38,167 nucleotides of DNA from Verrucomicrobiota bacterium (GTDB lineage: Bacteria; Verrucomicrobiota; Verrucomicrobiia; Opitutales; Opitutaceae), in NCBI GenBank assembly GCA_947471035.1, contig CANIWJ010000025.1:1-38167 (forward strand). Direction: 5' to 3'. The notes beneath the pieces were generated by a model that did not search any database, was not told the origin of the DNA, and was given only the letters and a program-made list of their open reading frames with translations. Positions within the stretch are counted from its first letter, which is position 1; each line of letters starts with the position of its first letter. Below, piece by piece: positions 15,356 through 23,481 of the stretch. The position numbers and the translations under genes were made by a program.

Positions 15356-16957
15356 TTAATTGGTGGAGGAGGCAGTGGTGGTTTTGAAATAGTCGAAGTC
15401 TGCGGGCTGGCGGGTGCCTTCCAGATCTTGGGCGCAGAGACCGATGAAGGCTCCGGTGAAGCCCCAGCTGGCGACTTCGTCGGAGAGAATACTGGAATCT
15501 ACCACCGGGCCGATGGGCTGAAGTTCATCCGCGCCTGCGGCCCATGAGAATTGGATATCCCAGTTGTCCAGTCGTGCGGCGAGACGCAGGGTGCCAGTAT
15601 CCGGTATTACGATACCGTCGTCGGGGATGATTTGCTTTTCGTCCTGGCCGTTACGGACGAAGAGCAGCAGGCGGCGGCGGCCGTCATCGCCGAGGCTCAC
15701 GGCGAGGAAGTAGTGATTCTCGCTGCCGTAGAACACGGTGAGGCCGGCCATCTGCCAGGGGTTTTTCGGCGCGTAGTCGAGGGCGGTTTCGTAGTGGGCC
15801 TGGAAGTGGTCGATGCGACGTGCGACCAGACTCAAATCGAAGTGGGATTGGAGGGAGTCGCGACCGTAGAGACGGAGGTGGCCGGGGCGTTCGCTGAGGG
15901 TGAGCCAGGAGGCGTCGGCGGGTACGCGCAGGGTTTGCCAGTGGATGCCGAGGGTCGGCGCGTCGAAGTGGTCGGTGTCCGGTTCGAGCGGGAAGGGGTG
16001 AGGCGGCAGGGCGGGCGCGGCCACTGAGGTAGCGGGAGAGTTGCCACCGCCGACGAGGCGCAGCCAGCCGTCCTCGGTCCACTCGACTTTTTGCAGGGCG
16101 GTTTCGCGGCCGAGGATGCAACGGCGCTCGGTGTGGGTGGCGTCGAGCGGCAGGGGGCGGCCGCAGAGATGGGGGACATACCAGTCGCCGGTCTGGGTTT
16201 CGACGAGGGAGCCGTGGCCGGCTTTTTGCAGGGCGAGATCGGGGCGATCGCGGCTGGTGATGAGGGGCGTCTGAGGGTCGGCCTCGTAGGGGCCCCAGAG
16301 ATCCTTCGAGCGGGCGACCGTGACTGCGTGGTCGTAGCCGGTGCCGCCCTCGGCGACCATGAGGTAGTAATAAGCGCCGCGTTTGTAGAGGTGCGGGCCC
16401 TCGGTGCCGCCGATGCATTTGTGGAAAATCATGCGGCGCGGGCCGACGAGTTTGCGGGCGGCGGGGTCGAACTCGGTGAGGTAAATGCCTTTGAAAAAAT
16501 GGTCACGGCGATGCGGGTCCACGGCCATCTGCACCAAGTATTTTTTGCCGTCGTCGTCGTGGAAGAGCGAGGGGTCGAAGCCGATGCCGTTGAGCGGAAT
16601 CGGTTCGCTCCAGGGGCCGGTGATGGCGGGGGCGGTGACGATGTAGTTGGGCTCGTCCTTGAGCATGGTGCGGACGACGGTGTAGGTGAGCCAGAAGAGA
16701 CCGTCGGCATGGGTCAGGCACGGTGCCCAGATGCCGGCCGAAGGCCGCACGCCGATCATGTTGAGTTGCGAGACCCGATCGAGCGGACGGGTGAGCAAGT
16801 GCCAGTTGACCAAGTCGCGCGAGTGGTGGATCTGCACGCCGGGGAACCACTCGAAGGTCGAGGTGGCGATATAGTAATCGTCGCCGACGCGGAGGATGGA
16901 CGGGTCGGGATTAAAACCCGGCAGGATGGGATTGGTGATGGTTGGTGGGGGCTTCAT
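15356..16957 (-). CDS. xynB: GH43 beta-xylosidase / arabinofuranosidase
   Basis: A 533-residue GH43 beta-xylosidase of the type with a C-terminal beta-sandwich. The inverting catalytic triad is visible: base D18 in GFNPDPSI, pKa modulator D128 in GIGFDPSLFHDD, and acid E186 in GGTEGPHLYK. Residues about 325-533 form the second beta-sandwich domain (HFDAPTLGIHWQTLR and onward), which in this family completes the active site of xylo-oligosaccharide-cleaving members. There is no signal peptide, so the enzyme acts in the cytoplasm. It is embedded in the operon: four bases after the SGNH gene and one base before GH51. It would release xylose from the non-reducing ends of imported xylo-oligosaccharides. 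Confidence 0.93.
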   Translation of the reverse strand: MKPPPTITNPILPGFNPDPSILRVGDDYYIATSTFEWFPGVQIHHSRDLVNWHLLTRPLDRVSQLNMIGVRPSAGIWAPCLTHADGLFWLTYTVVRTMLKDEPNYIVTAPAITGPWSEPIPLNGIGFDPSLFHDDDGKKYLVQMAVDPHRRDHFFKGIYLTEFDPAARKLVGPRRMIFHKCIGGTEGPHLYKRGAYYYLMVAEGGTGYDHAVTVARSKDLWGPYEADPQTPLITSRDRPDLALQKAGHGSLVETQTGDWYVPHLCGRPLPLDATHTERRCILGRETALQKVEWTEDGWLRLVGGGNSPATSVAAPALPPHPFPLEPDTDHFDAPTLGIHWQTLRVPADASWLTLSERPGHLRLYGRDSLQSHFDLSLVARRIDHFQAHYETALDYAPKNPWQMAGLTVFYGSENHYFLAVSLGDDGRRRLLLFVRNGQDEKQIIPDDGIVIPDTGTLRLAARLDNWDIQFSWAAGADELQPIGPVVDSSILSDEVASWGFTGAFIGLCAQDLEGTRQPADFDYFKTTTASSTN

Positions 16958-16961
16958 AAGA

Positions 16962-17675
16962 TCAGTTTTTCCAAAAGCCTAGGTGCGTCAGCACGGCTCC
17001 GGCGATGAGTTCGTTACCGAGGGTGTTGTAGTGGACGCCGCTGGAATAGACGGTGTGATCTTTCCATTTGCGGGCGAGGGCCTCGGCGCGTGGTAGCAGG
17101 TAGGGGCCGACATCGATCTGGAAGCCACCGTGGGATTCCACGACTTCCTTCGCTGCCGCCCAGTAGGGGGCGCAGTGTTCGAGGATGGCGCGCGTTTCCT
17201 TGTCCACATTCGGGCAGGGCGGGAAGCCGCTGACGTGGATGAGGGTGCGGCAGCCAGCTTTGGTGAGCTGGTCGCACCAGGCGGCGAATTGCACGCGGAA
17301 GGTCGCGACCGGCACGTTCATGATGGCGTCGTTGGTGCCGATGGTGAGCAGCGCAACGGTCGGCTTGAACGCGGCGGCGGCATCCGCCCGGGCCAGCATG
17401 GTTTTGGCCGAGCTGCCGCCGACGGCGAGGTTTCGGAATTCGAGATTGAGCTCGGCACAATGCGTGAAGAGCCATTCGTCCACGCGATGGGCCCAGGTTT
17501 TATCCCAGCCCATTTGGCGGCCGTAGTTGTTTTTCAGTCCATCGGTGAGGCTGTCGCCTTCGAAGAGGACGCGGTCGTTGGGACGGAAGAGTGGCTCGCT
17601 CGCGGACAATGAGCTGGAGCCAACGGCCAGGAGAGATGCAGTCATAATGGACAGGATGTTTTTTCGTAAGAACAT
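16962..17675 (-). CDS. Exported SGNH/GDSL hydrolase, probable carbohydrate esterase
   Basis: A 237-residue SGNH hydrolase with an N-terminal signal peptide (about 1-26, ending SLSASE). Block I is FEGDSLTDG with nucleophile S42; block II has the glycine of NLAVGGSSA (86-87); block III is GTND with N115; block V contains H215 in SSGVHYN. The Asp that normally precedes the catalytic His by three residues (DxxH) is replaced by S212, so the enzyme may work as a Ser-His dyad or may be altered in activity. Exported relatives remove acetyl groups from xylan or pectin. The position in the operon, four bases before beta-xylosidase, fits an acetylxylan-esterase-like role, but this is inferred. An alternative start at 17645 would shorten the signal peptide. 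Confidence 0.8.
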   Translation of the reverse strand: MFLRKNILSIMTASLLAVGSSSLSASEPLFRPNDRVLFEGDSLTDGLKNNYGRQMGWDKTWAHRVDEWLFTHCAELNLEFRNLAVGGSSAKTMLARADAAAAFKPTVALLTIGTNDAIMNVPVATFRVQFAAWCDQLTKAGCRTLIHVSGFPPCPNVDKETRAILEHCAPYWAAAKEVVESHGGFQIDVGPYLLPRAEALARKWKDHTVYSSGVHYNTLGNELIAGAVLTHLGFWKN

Positions 17676-17682
17676 GAGCCGG

Positions 17683-19614
17683 TCAGGGGTGTGATGATAT
17701 TGGGGCGGGTTTTATCAGGTGGGCGGCCTGAAGGAAGAGCCCCATGCTCGTGGTGTAATAGGGACGCCAGTAGCCGCTGGATTCGTAGATCGTGGTGAAG
17801 TCGGGGTCGATCGCTCGGCTGGGGACCATCTCGGCGCGTTCGTGGGTGAGGCCGATGGAGTCGCCCAGGCGGGCGGCGGAGAGTTGGAAGGCGAACAAAG
17901 TCCAGCCGTCATAGAAGCCGGTGGGGACGCCGCCGTGGCGTTGGTTGTCGCGCTCGGTGGAGCAGATCACGCGACGCTGGCGGTAGGATTGGAGGGTGGG
18001 CTCGTCGATTTTCTCGAAGGGAAGAATCCAGAGCGGGTTGAGTTGCACGGGATGCTTTTGCTGGCGCGGAACGAAGGCGGTGGACTCGTTGGCGGCGTAG
18101 AAACCGTGATCGGGCAGGAGGAGTCTGCGGTAGGCGAGGCCGCCTTGGAGGACCTGCGACCAGCGGGTGGATTCGTCGTCGGTGACGCCGAGCTTTTGGG
18201 CGAGGGCGACGGCTTGGCCTAAGGTGTATTCGGTGGCAAAAAGGGCGCAGAGGTAGTTCTTGGCGTTTTGTCCGCCGAACTCGTCCTGGCCCATCGAGGG
18301 GGTGACTTGGAAGGAATAGGTGCCGTCGGATTCGGGACTCAGGCAGGAGGCGAGGAAACGGGCGCTCTCGCGGATGACGGGCCAGGCGATGTCGCGCGTC
18401 CAAGCCGGATCGGCGAGCGCGGCGGCGGTGTCGGCGGCCATACGGGCGGGGTAGGCGGCGTTGTGGACTTCGTATTGGAACTCGTTGGGCGCGCCGCCGT
18501 CCTCGGGGCGGAAGAGGCGGGCGTCGGGGCCGATGGGAAATTCCCACGACCAGCAGATGCCGGGACGATCGTAGATTTCGCGGGTGAGGGCGCGCTGGTT
18601 GTCGATGCGCGAGTGGTAGAACTCGACGTGGGCGCGGGTGATGTCGGTGTGGCCGTGGTAGTTTAGGGCGGGATGAACGTAGGAAAGGTCTTGGGGGAAG
18701 TGATAGCCCCAGGCGTTGCCGGTGAAGCCCATCGGCGGAGGGGGGCAACGCACGTCGGGCGCGTAGCTGCAGAGGATGTGGTAAACGCTGCGCCAGGCGA
18801 GGTCGCGGTAGTCGGGGCGGGTGAGGGTGATGTCGGTGCGACCCCAACGGGTGAGCCACGCGGATTCGGCGGCAGTCCGGAGGGCGGCGGCGGGTTGTGG
18901 CGCGAGGCGGTCTAGGGTGGCGTTTAACTCAGCGGCACGGGTGATCGGGCCGAGGGCGATGCGGAGCGTGCCCGAGCCAGAGGTGGCGTTGAGCCGGATT
19001 ACGATGTGGTCGCCTAAAATGGCGGGTTGCAGATCGCCGCTGCACGCGGCGAGGGCGAGGCCGTGGGAGTTGCCGCGAACGATATCGAGCGAAGCCCGGG
19101 AGCTGTTGAGGGCGGGCGTGCAGGCGGCGACGAGCTCGCCCGAGTAGTCGCTGGGATAGACGACGACAGGCGAGAACACGAGGGCGGGGCGCTGGGCGCC
19201 CGACCATTCGAGGTGGAAACACAACACGTCGCGTTCGGCAGCGGCGGGGCTGGTGAAGGCGGTGAGGGTGTAGCGGAAGTTTTGGCCCACGAACTCGGTG
19301 GTGAGACGACCGGCTGCGAGTTCGAGGTGTTGGTGGTAGTTGATCGGCAGGCCGGGTGGGTTGTCCCAGCGCAGGTGGGCGAGCGGGACCTGGTTATCGA
19401 GGCCGTGACGACCGCGATGCCAGACCTCGCCGTGGGCCAGCCACGTGTTGGACACGCGGGTGGCGACGGGGGAGAGGTGGTCTTGATGCTGGAGTCCGTA
19501 GGAATCGAAACATCCGCCGCAACGGCCGGTGCCGAGGTAGAGGTTGAGGGATTTTTCGACCTCGACGGGCCAGTGAGTGCGGCGGACGTCGGCGATGCTG
19601 GAGGGGTGGCTCAT
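17683..19614 (-). CDS. Six-hairpin (alpha/alpha)6-type glycosidase, family unassigned
   Basis: A 643-residue protein with no signal peptide. The N-terminal third (about 1-240) is beta-rich. From about 245 onward the sequence has the helical pattern and aromatic or acidic motifs of (alpha/alpha)6-barrel glycosidases, such as GFTGNAWGYHFPQDLSYVHP, GICWSWEFPIGPDA and a late GVPTGFYDGWTLF. The GxxFWDxE-like segment resembles GH65 and GH95 enzymes, but the acidic catalytic residues do not line up clearly enough for me to choose a family. It lies 17 bp after the esterase and 7 bp before the SGNH gene, within the glycosidase operon. An exo-acting role on a hemicellulose side chain is the best guess. 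It may represent an uncharacterised family or subfamily. Confidence 0.65.
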   Translation of the reverse strand: MSHPSSIADVRRTHWPVEVEKSLNLYLGTGRCGGCFDSYGLQHQDHLSPVATRVSNTWLAHGEVWHRGRHGLDNQVPLAHLRWDNPPGLPINYHQHLELAAGRLTTEFVGQNFRYTLTAFTSPAAAERDVLCFHLEWSGAQRPALVFSPVVVYPSDYSGELVAACTPALNSSRASLDIVRGNSHGLALAACSGDLQPAILGDHIVIRLNATSGSGTLRIALGPITRAAELNATLDRLAPQPAAALRTAAESAWLTRWGRTDITLTRPDYRDLAWRSVYHILCSYAPDVRCPPPPMGFTGNAWGYHFPQDLSYVHPALNYHGHTDITRAHVEFYHSRIDNQRALTREIYDRPGICWSWEFPIGPDARLFRPEDGGAPNEFQYEVHNAAYPARMAADTAAALADPAWTRDIAWPVIRESARFLASCLSPESDGTYSFQVTPSMGQDEFGGQNAKNYLCALFATEYTLGQAVALAQKLGVTDDESTRWSQVLQGGLAYRRLLLPDHGFYAANESTAFVPRQQKHPVQLNPLWILPFEKIDEPTLQSYRQRRVICSTERDNQRHGGVPTGFYDGWTLFAFQLSAARLGDSIGLTHERAEMVPSRAIDPDFTTIYESSGYWRPYYTTSMGLFLQAAHLIKPAPISSHP

Positions 19615-19631
19615 GGAACGGGTGTGAATGG

Positions 19632-21638
19632 TTACGGAGTGGAAGGAGGTGTGGCGGGGCGGCGTTGCTGGAGGAGCCAGTCGTAGACATCGGGCTCTTC
19701 CAAAGCAGTGAGCGGGGCCTGAACGTGGTCGGTGTTGCGCAGGCGCGTGAGACGGGCGTCGCCACCGGCGGCGCGGAGGGTGTCGATCATGGTGATGACG
19801 CTGGTGGCATCCACGAAATCGATGTCACCGTGAAAGGCCCAGATCGGAATGTGGGTTAGTAACGGCGCGGTGGATACTTCGGCGCGAGATGAAATGGGCA
19901 CGGCGGCCGCGAAGGTGTGCGGCGCGGCCGCGAGCGCGCTCCAGGTTCCGGCACCGCCCATGCTGAAGCCGACGAGGTAGATGCGATCGGGATCGATGCG
20001 GTAGGTGAACTGAAGCGTAGTGAGTTGGTCGAGGACTTTTCGGGGAGTCCAGGGACCTTCGCTGGCGAGCAGTTGCACGAGCAGCAGCGGATAGTCGCGG
20101 TGTTTTTGAAGAAATATGCGGGCGGGCTCGATGTCGGCCCAGGCCTGGGTGCCGCGACCGGAGCCGTGGAGAAAGAGCAGAAGAGGCCAGCGCTTCTCGG
20201 GGAGCTTGTCGTAGCCCTCGGGTTTGAGCACGACGGTTGAGAAGGGGATTTCGAGACCCTGGGCGTTAAGCACGCGGTAGCGGAGGTTTTGCTCGGCGGT
20301 GCGGGCGGAAGGCGCGGTGGGGTCGGAGGCGGCTTCAAGGCGGGAGGCGACGACGGCGGCGGTAGTGGAGGCCTTGAGATCAGGAGAGGCGAAGGGAACC
20401 CGGCAGAGCGTAACGAAGCGGTGGATGCGACGTGAGTTTTTATCAGAGGATGCGACCACGACGGCGGCGTAGCGACCGTCGGCGGCGGGAGCGGTCACGG
20501 GGCGGGCTTCGGCGTCGTAGTAGGTTACGGTTGTGGTGAAATCGGGGCCGAGCAGGTCGGTGAGGGTTTGCGGGCGGGACCAGGCACCGGAGGGGAAGGT
20601 GTCGCCGGAGAAGATCGTGGCGGGGATCTCGTAGCCGGCGAGGTCGAGGGCTTTTTTGCGCACCTCGGCGACGGGTGGAAGCGGTAGCACGGCGAGCGGG
20701 CGTCCGGCGTCTTGGACGTAAAGACAGGGGGGGGAATTGTCAGCGGAGACGGGGAGGTTGATCTGTGCGGTGAGCAGGCCGTCGGCGCGCGGGGTGAGCT
20801 TGGGAGTGGCTATGATGCGTTCGCCATCGGAGAGGGTGACGGAATGTTCGGTGCCGACGGGCGAGGCGAGTTCGATGCGGAGGGAGTCGTAGTTCTCGAA
20901 GCGGGCGGAGGCTGCGAGGTTTACGGTGGCGGAGGCGGTGGCGGCGAGGCGCACGCGATGGCCGAGCCCAGGGGTGGCGTTCCAGATGAACCGCGAAGAA
21001 CCGGTGGGCCCGCCGGTATTGTTAAGATGAAGTTGTAGGCCAACCACGGCGCCCTCGCGCGGGGTGAAGCCGAGGTTGGACCAAGGGATGAGGGCTTCGA
21101 GTTGGTAGCCGTTGACTCGGCTCATGCGGGCTGCGAGGACGCGGGTATCGGGAACCTTGGAGCGCACGGCAGGCGATCGGTGGTCGTAGAGAAAGGTGCG
21201 GAGCTCGGGGTAAGTGTCGCTCAGGCCGGGGGCGAAGACGGCCTGGAGATGGTTACGGTCCTCAGCTGCGGGTTCGGAACCGTTATAGTCGTTGGTGGAT
21301 ACGAAGACTTCCAGGCTGTCGCCTTCGTAGAGTTTGGCGGGATTGGCGGCTTCCTGATTGTAGAGGTCGCGAACTACGACGGCGAGGAGCAGGCCGGCTT
21401 CGCTCCAGGCGGCGCGAAAGGAACCGGAGAGATCCCGGCGGTCGGGCTGATCGCGATCGACGGCGGAGAGTATCTCGACGCAGAAACCGTGGTTGGCCCA
21501 GTCCGCAGTGTTCCCGTCGATCACGACGCCTTCGAGGCGAGGCAGATCGAAGACGGGCAGTTCGGCGAGGCTCGCGGATTGTCCGAAGGCGAGTGAGGTG
21601 GAGGCGGCGAGCATGAGGGGAAATAAAAGAGGGCGCAT
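19632..21638 (-). CDS. Exported CBM9-like domain plus alpha/beta-hydrolase esterase
   Basis: A 668-residue protein with a signal peptide (MRPLLFPLMLAASTSLAFG). Residues about 30-235 form a CBM9-like beta-sandwich (VVIDGNTADW, YEGDSLEVFVS, YQLEALIPWSNLGF), a fold that binds sugar chain ends. A linker region follows (236-430), and then an esterase of the feruloyl/PHB-depolymerase type with an N-terminal KPEGYDKLPEKRWPLLLFLHGSG. The nucleophile is S559 in GFSMGG; D605 or D607 and H638 (NTDHVQ) complete the triad. I start it at 21638, because the signal peptide begins there; the upstream open frame overlaps the GH1 gene. It is the first gene after the 157-bp gap holding a putative LacI-type operator. 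It would cleave feruloyl or acetyl esters of hemicellulose outside the cytoplasm. Confidence 0.88.
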   Translation of the reverse strand: MRPLLFPLMLAASTSLAFGQSASLAELPVFDLPRLEGVVIDGNTADWANHGFCVEILSAVDRDQPDRRDLSGSFRAAWSEAGLLLAVVVRDLYNQEAANPAKLYEGDSLEVFVSTNDYNGSEPAAEDRNHLQAVFAPGLSDTYPELRTFLYDHRSPAVRSKVPDTRVLAARMSRVNGYQLEALIPWSNLGFTPREGAVVGLQLHLNNTGGPTGSSRFIWNATPGLGHRVRLAATASATVNLAASARFENYDSLRIELASPVGTEHSVTLSDGERIIATPKLTPRADGLLTAQINLPVSADNSPPCLYVQDAGRPLAVLPLPPVAEVRKKALDLAGYEIPATIFSGDTFPSGAWSRPQTLTDLLGPDFTTTVTYYDAEARPVTAPAADGRYAAVVVASSDKNSRRIHRFVTLCRVPFASPDLKASTTAAVVASRLEAASDPTAPSARTAEQNLRYRVLNAQGLEIPFSTVVLKPEGYDKLPEKRWPLLLFLHGSGRGTQAWADIEPARIFLQKHRDYPLLLVQLLASEGPWTPRKVLDQLTTLQFTYRIDPDRIYLVGFSMGGAGTWSALAAAPHTFAAAVPISSRAEVSTAPLLTHIPIWAFHGDIDFVDATSVITMIDTLRAAGGDARLTRLRNTDHVQAPLTALEEPDVYDWLLQQRRPATPPSTP

Positions 21639-21764
21639 TGAGGGGTGGTCGGATAGTTTTCTCCAGCGAATGTTAAGGCGCACCGTGCTGTTTAAGGACT
21701 GAACTTTCGCATAGGAGGTGTTCAGTAAAGTAGCAGACCCGAGATCGAGGCCAAAGGAGCTTGG

Positions 21765-21780
21765 TTGGACGCGTTGAGTG
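21765..21780 (+). promoter_or_regulatory. Putative LacI-type operator, site D
   Basis: TTGGACGCGTTGAGTG contains the 12-mer TGGACGCGTTGA (21766-21777). It lies in the 157-bp gap between GH1 and the esterase, 128 bp upstream of the esterase start, and has the same orientation relative to that gene as site A has relative to the PEP-CTERM gene (126 bp). It suggests a separate promoter for the esterase-to-transporter part of the operon. Confidence 0.5.
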
Positions 21781-21795
21781 TTTTTGGCGAATGCG

Positions 21796-23259
21796 TTACA
21801 AGTTGGCGCCGTTGGTTTGGATGACGCGTTTGAACCAGTGGGCGGAGTCCTTGAGTGTGCGCTGCTGGGTGGCGAAATCCACGTGGACGAGACCGAAGCG
21901 GGGTTTGTAGCCCTCGGCCCATTCAAAGTTGTCCATGAGGGACCAGTGGAAATAACCGCCCAGCGGGATGCCCTCGGCGGCGGCGCGTTTGAAGCCGCGC
22001 AGGTAGCGGTGAAGGTAGTCGATGCGCGCACCGTCATGGACTTGGCCGTCGAGGCCGACCCAGTCGCCGCTGCAAAAACCGTTTTCGGTGACGATGATCG
22101 GGAGTTTGCCGTGACCGTAGCGCTCGTTGTAGAAGCGGGCTTTCCAATAGAGGGCCTCGGGCGCCAGCATGAGCCAGGAGAGCTGGCCGGTGGGATGTTC
22201 TTGCGGATAGGGCAGATCCTCAGGCGCGGCGGCGACGGCGGTGCCACCACCGGCCAGCGACGTACCGCGCACACTGCCGTCGGCGAAGGCGTCGGCAGCG
22301 GAAACCTTGGCGCGGACGCGGATGCCGGAGTAGCAATTGAAGCCGATGAAATCGAGCGGCTGATGGATGGTTTTGAGGTCTTCGTCGGACGGGTGGTGCC
22401 ACTTGGAGCCAAAGATGGCGGGGGCCTCGTCGGGGTATTTTCCGAGGTAAACGGGGTCCATCCACAGCGCGACATCCCAGAGCGATTGACCGGCGACGGT
22501 GAAGAGAGAGCGGCGGGCGGCCTCGATGTTTTCGGGTGTTTCGGTGTCGGGTATCTTGGCGTAGCCGGCGGGAGCCATGCCGATTTTCACCGGTTGCGGG
22601 CAGGCGGCGCGCAGGGCCTGGGTGGCGGTGCCGTGGGCGAGCAAGGTGTGGTGGACGCAGCGCAGCGCCTCGGTGACAGACATCTTGAGGCCGGGGGCGT
22701 GGTTGCCGTCGCGATAGCCGGCGACGATGAAGACGGAAGGCTCGTTGAGGGTCATCCACCACTTGACGCGGTCGCCTAGGGCGCGGCCGACGATAGCAGC
22801 ATAGTCGGCGAACCACGACGCGATCTCGCGATTCATCCAGCCGCCGCGGTGGTGAAGCGCGAGCGGTAGATCCCAATGGTAAAGGGTGGCGCACGGCTCG
22901 ATACCGGCGGCGATAAGCTCGTCCACCAGTGCCGAGTAGAAATCGAGGCCTGCTTGGTTCACGCGACCGGTGCCCTCGGGCAGGACGCGCGCCCAGGAGA
23001 TCGAGAACCGGTAGGCTTTGAGGCCCATGTCCTTCATCATGGCGACGTCCGCCTTCATGCGGCGGTAGTGATCGCAGGCGACATCGCCGGTGACACCGCC
23101 GGAGATGGCGCCTTCTTTGCGCGACATCATATCCCAGATGGAAGGGCCCTTGCCGTCTGCATCGTGGGCGCCTTCGATTTGATAAGCGGCGGTGGCGGCG
23201 CCCCAGAGGAAAGACACGGGGAAGCCAGGCGTAGTGGAAGCGGACGAGGGGTGAGGCAT
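21796..23259 (-). CDS. bglA: GH1 beta-glucosidase
   Basis: A 487-residue GH1 retaining beta-glycosidase. It opens with FLWGAATAAYQIEGAHDADGKGPSIWD, the N-terminal signature. The acid/base is E173 in TLNEPS and the nucleophile is E392 in VTENGF. The length matches the family. There is no signal peptide, so it acts in the cytoplasm on imported beta-linked gluco- or galacto-oligosaccharides. The start at 23259 places the signature about 17 residues from the N-terminus; the open frame continues to 23442 but that part is unlike the family. It is divergent from the AraC-type regulator at 23482, which is a likely regulator. A residue run of Ala and Gly around 330-347 (SLAGGGTAVAAA) is a probable loop. 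Confidence 0.93.
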   Translation of the reverse strand: MPHPSSASTTPGFPVSFLWGAATAAYQIEGAHDADGKGPSIWDMMSRKEGAISGGVTGDVACDHYRRMKADVAMMKDMGLKAYRFSISWARVLPEGTGRVNQAGLDFYSALVDELIAAGIEPCATLYHWDLPLALHHRGGWMNREIASWFADYAAIVGRALGDRVKWWMTLNEPSVFIVAGYRDGNHAPGLKMSVTEALRCVHHTLLAHGTATQALRAACPQPVKIGMAPAGYAKIPDTETPENIEAARRSLFTVAGQSLWDVALWMDPVYLGKYPDEAPAIFGSKWHHPSDEDLKTIHQPLDFIGFNCYSGIRVRAKVSAADAFADGSVRGTSLAGGGTAVAAAPEDLPYPQEHPTGQLSWLMLAPEALYWKARFYNERYGHGKLPIIVTENGFCSGDWVGLDGQVHDGARIDYLHRYLRGFKRAAAEGIPLGGYFHWSLMDNFEWAEGYKPRFGLVHVDFATQQRTLKDSAHWFKRVIQTNGANL

Positions 23260-23481
23260 GTTAAATTCCCATCGTGATGTTGCCTCAACAGGGGTGCGAC
23301 GGAGGATGGGCGGTATTTGTAACGACAATAAGTAGGGGGCTGTTAGGTCGGATCCAGGAGAACTCCGGATAGAGAACGACGGTGATCTTGAGCTGCGGGT
23401 GGCCAAGACGTCCCAAGCGGGATGGCTATGATAGGCTGGCAACTCGCTCGATGTGGCGTAACCCTATGGCTTCAAAAGTTT
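23260..23481. promoter_or_regulatory. Divergent promoter region of GH1 and AraC-type gene
   Basis: The 222-bp gap between the divergent GH1 and AraC-type genes must hold promoters for both. It contains no copy of the TGGACGCGTTGA motif and no palindrome or direct repeat that I could recognise as an operator. GH1 may therefore answer to the AraC-type regulator rather than to the LacI-type one. Confidence 0.4.

Noticed and set aside
13837..15387. A 516-codon open frame on the plus strand
   Set aside because: It is antisense to the GH51 gene, whose catalytic residues are intact. The shadow has no motifs.
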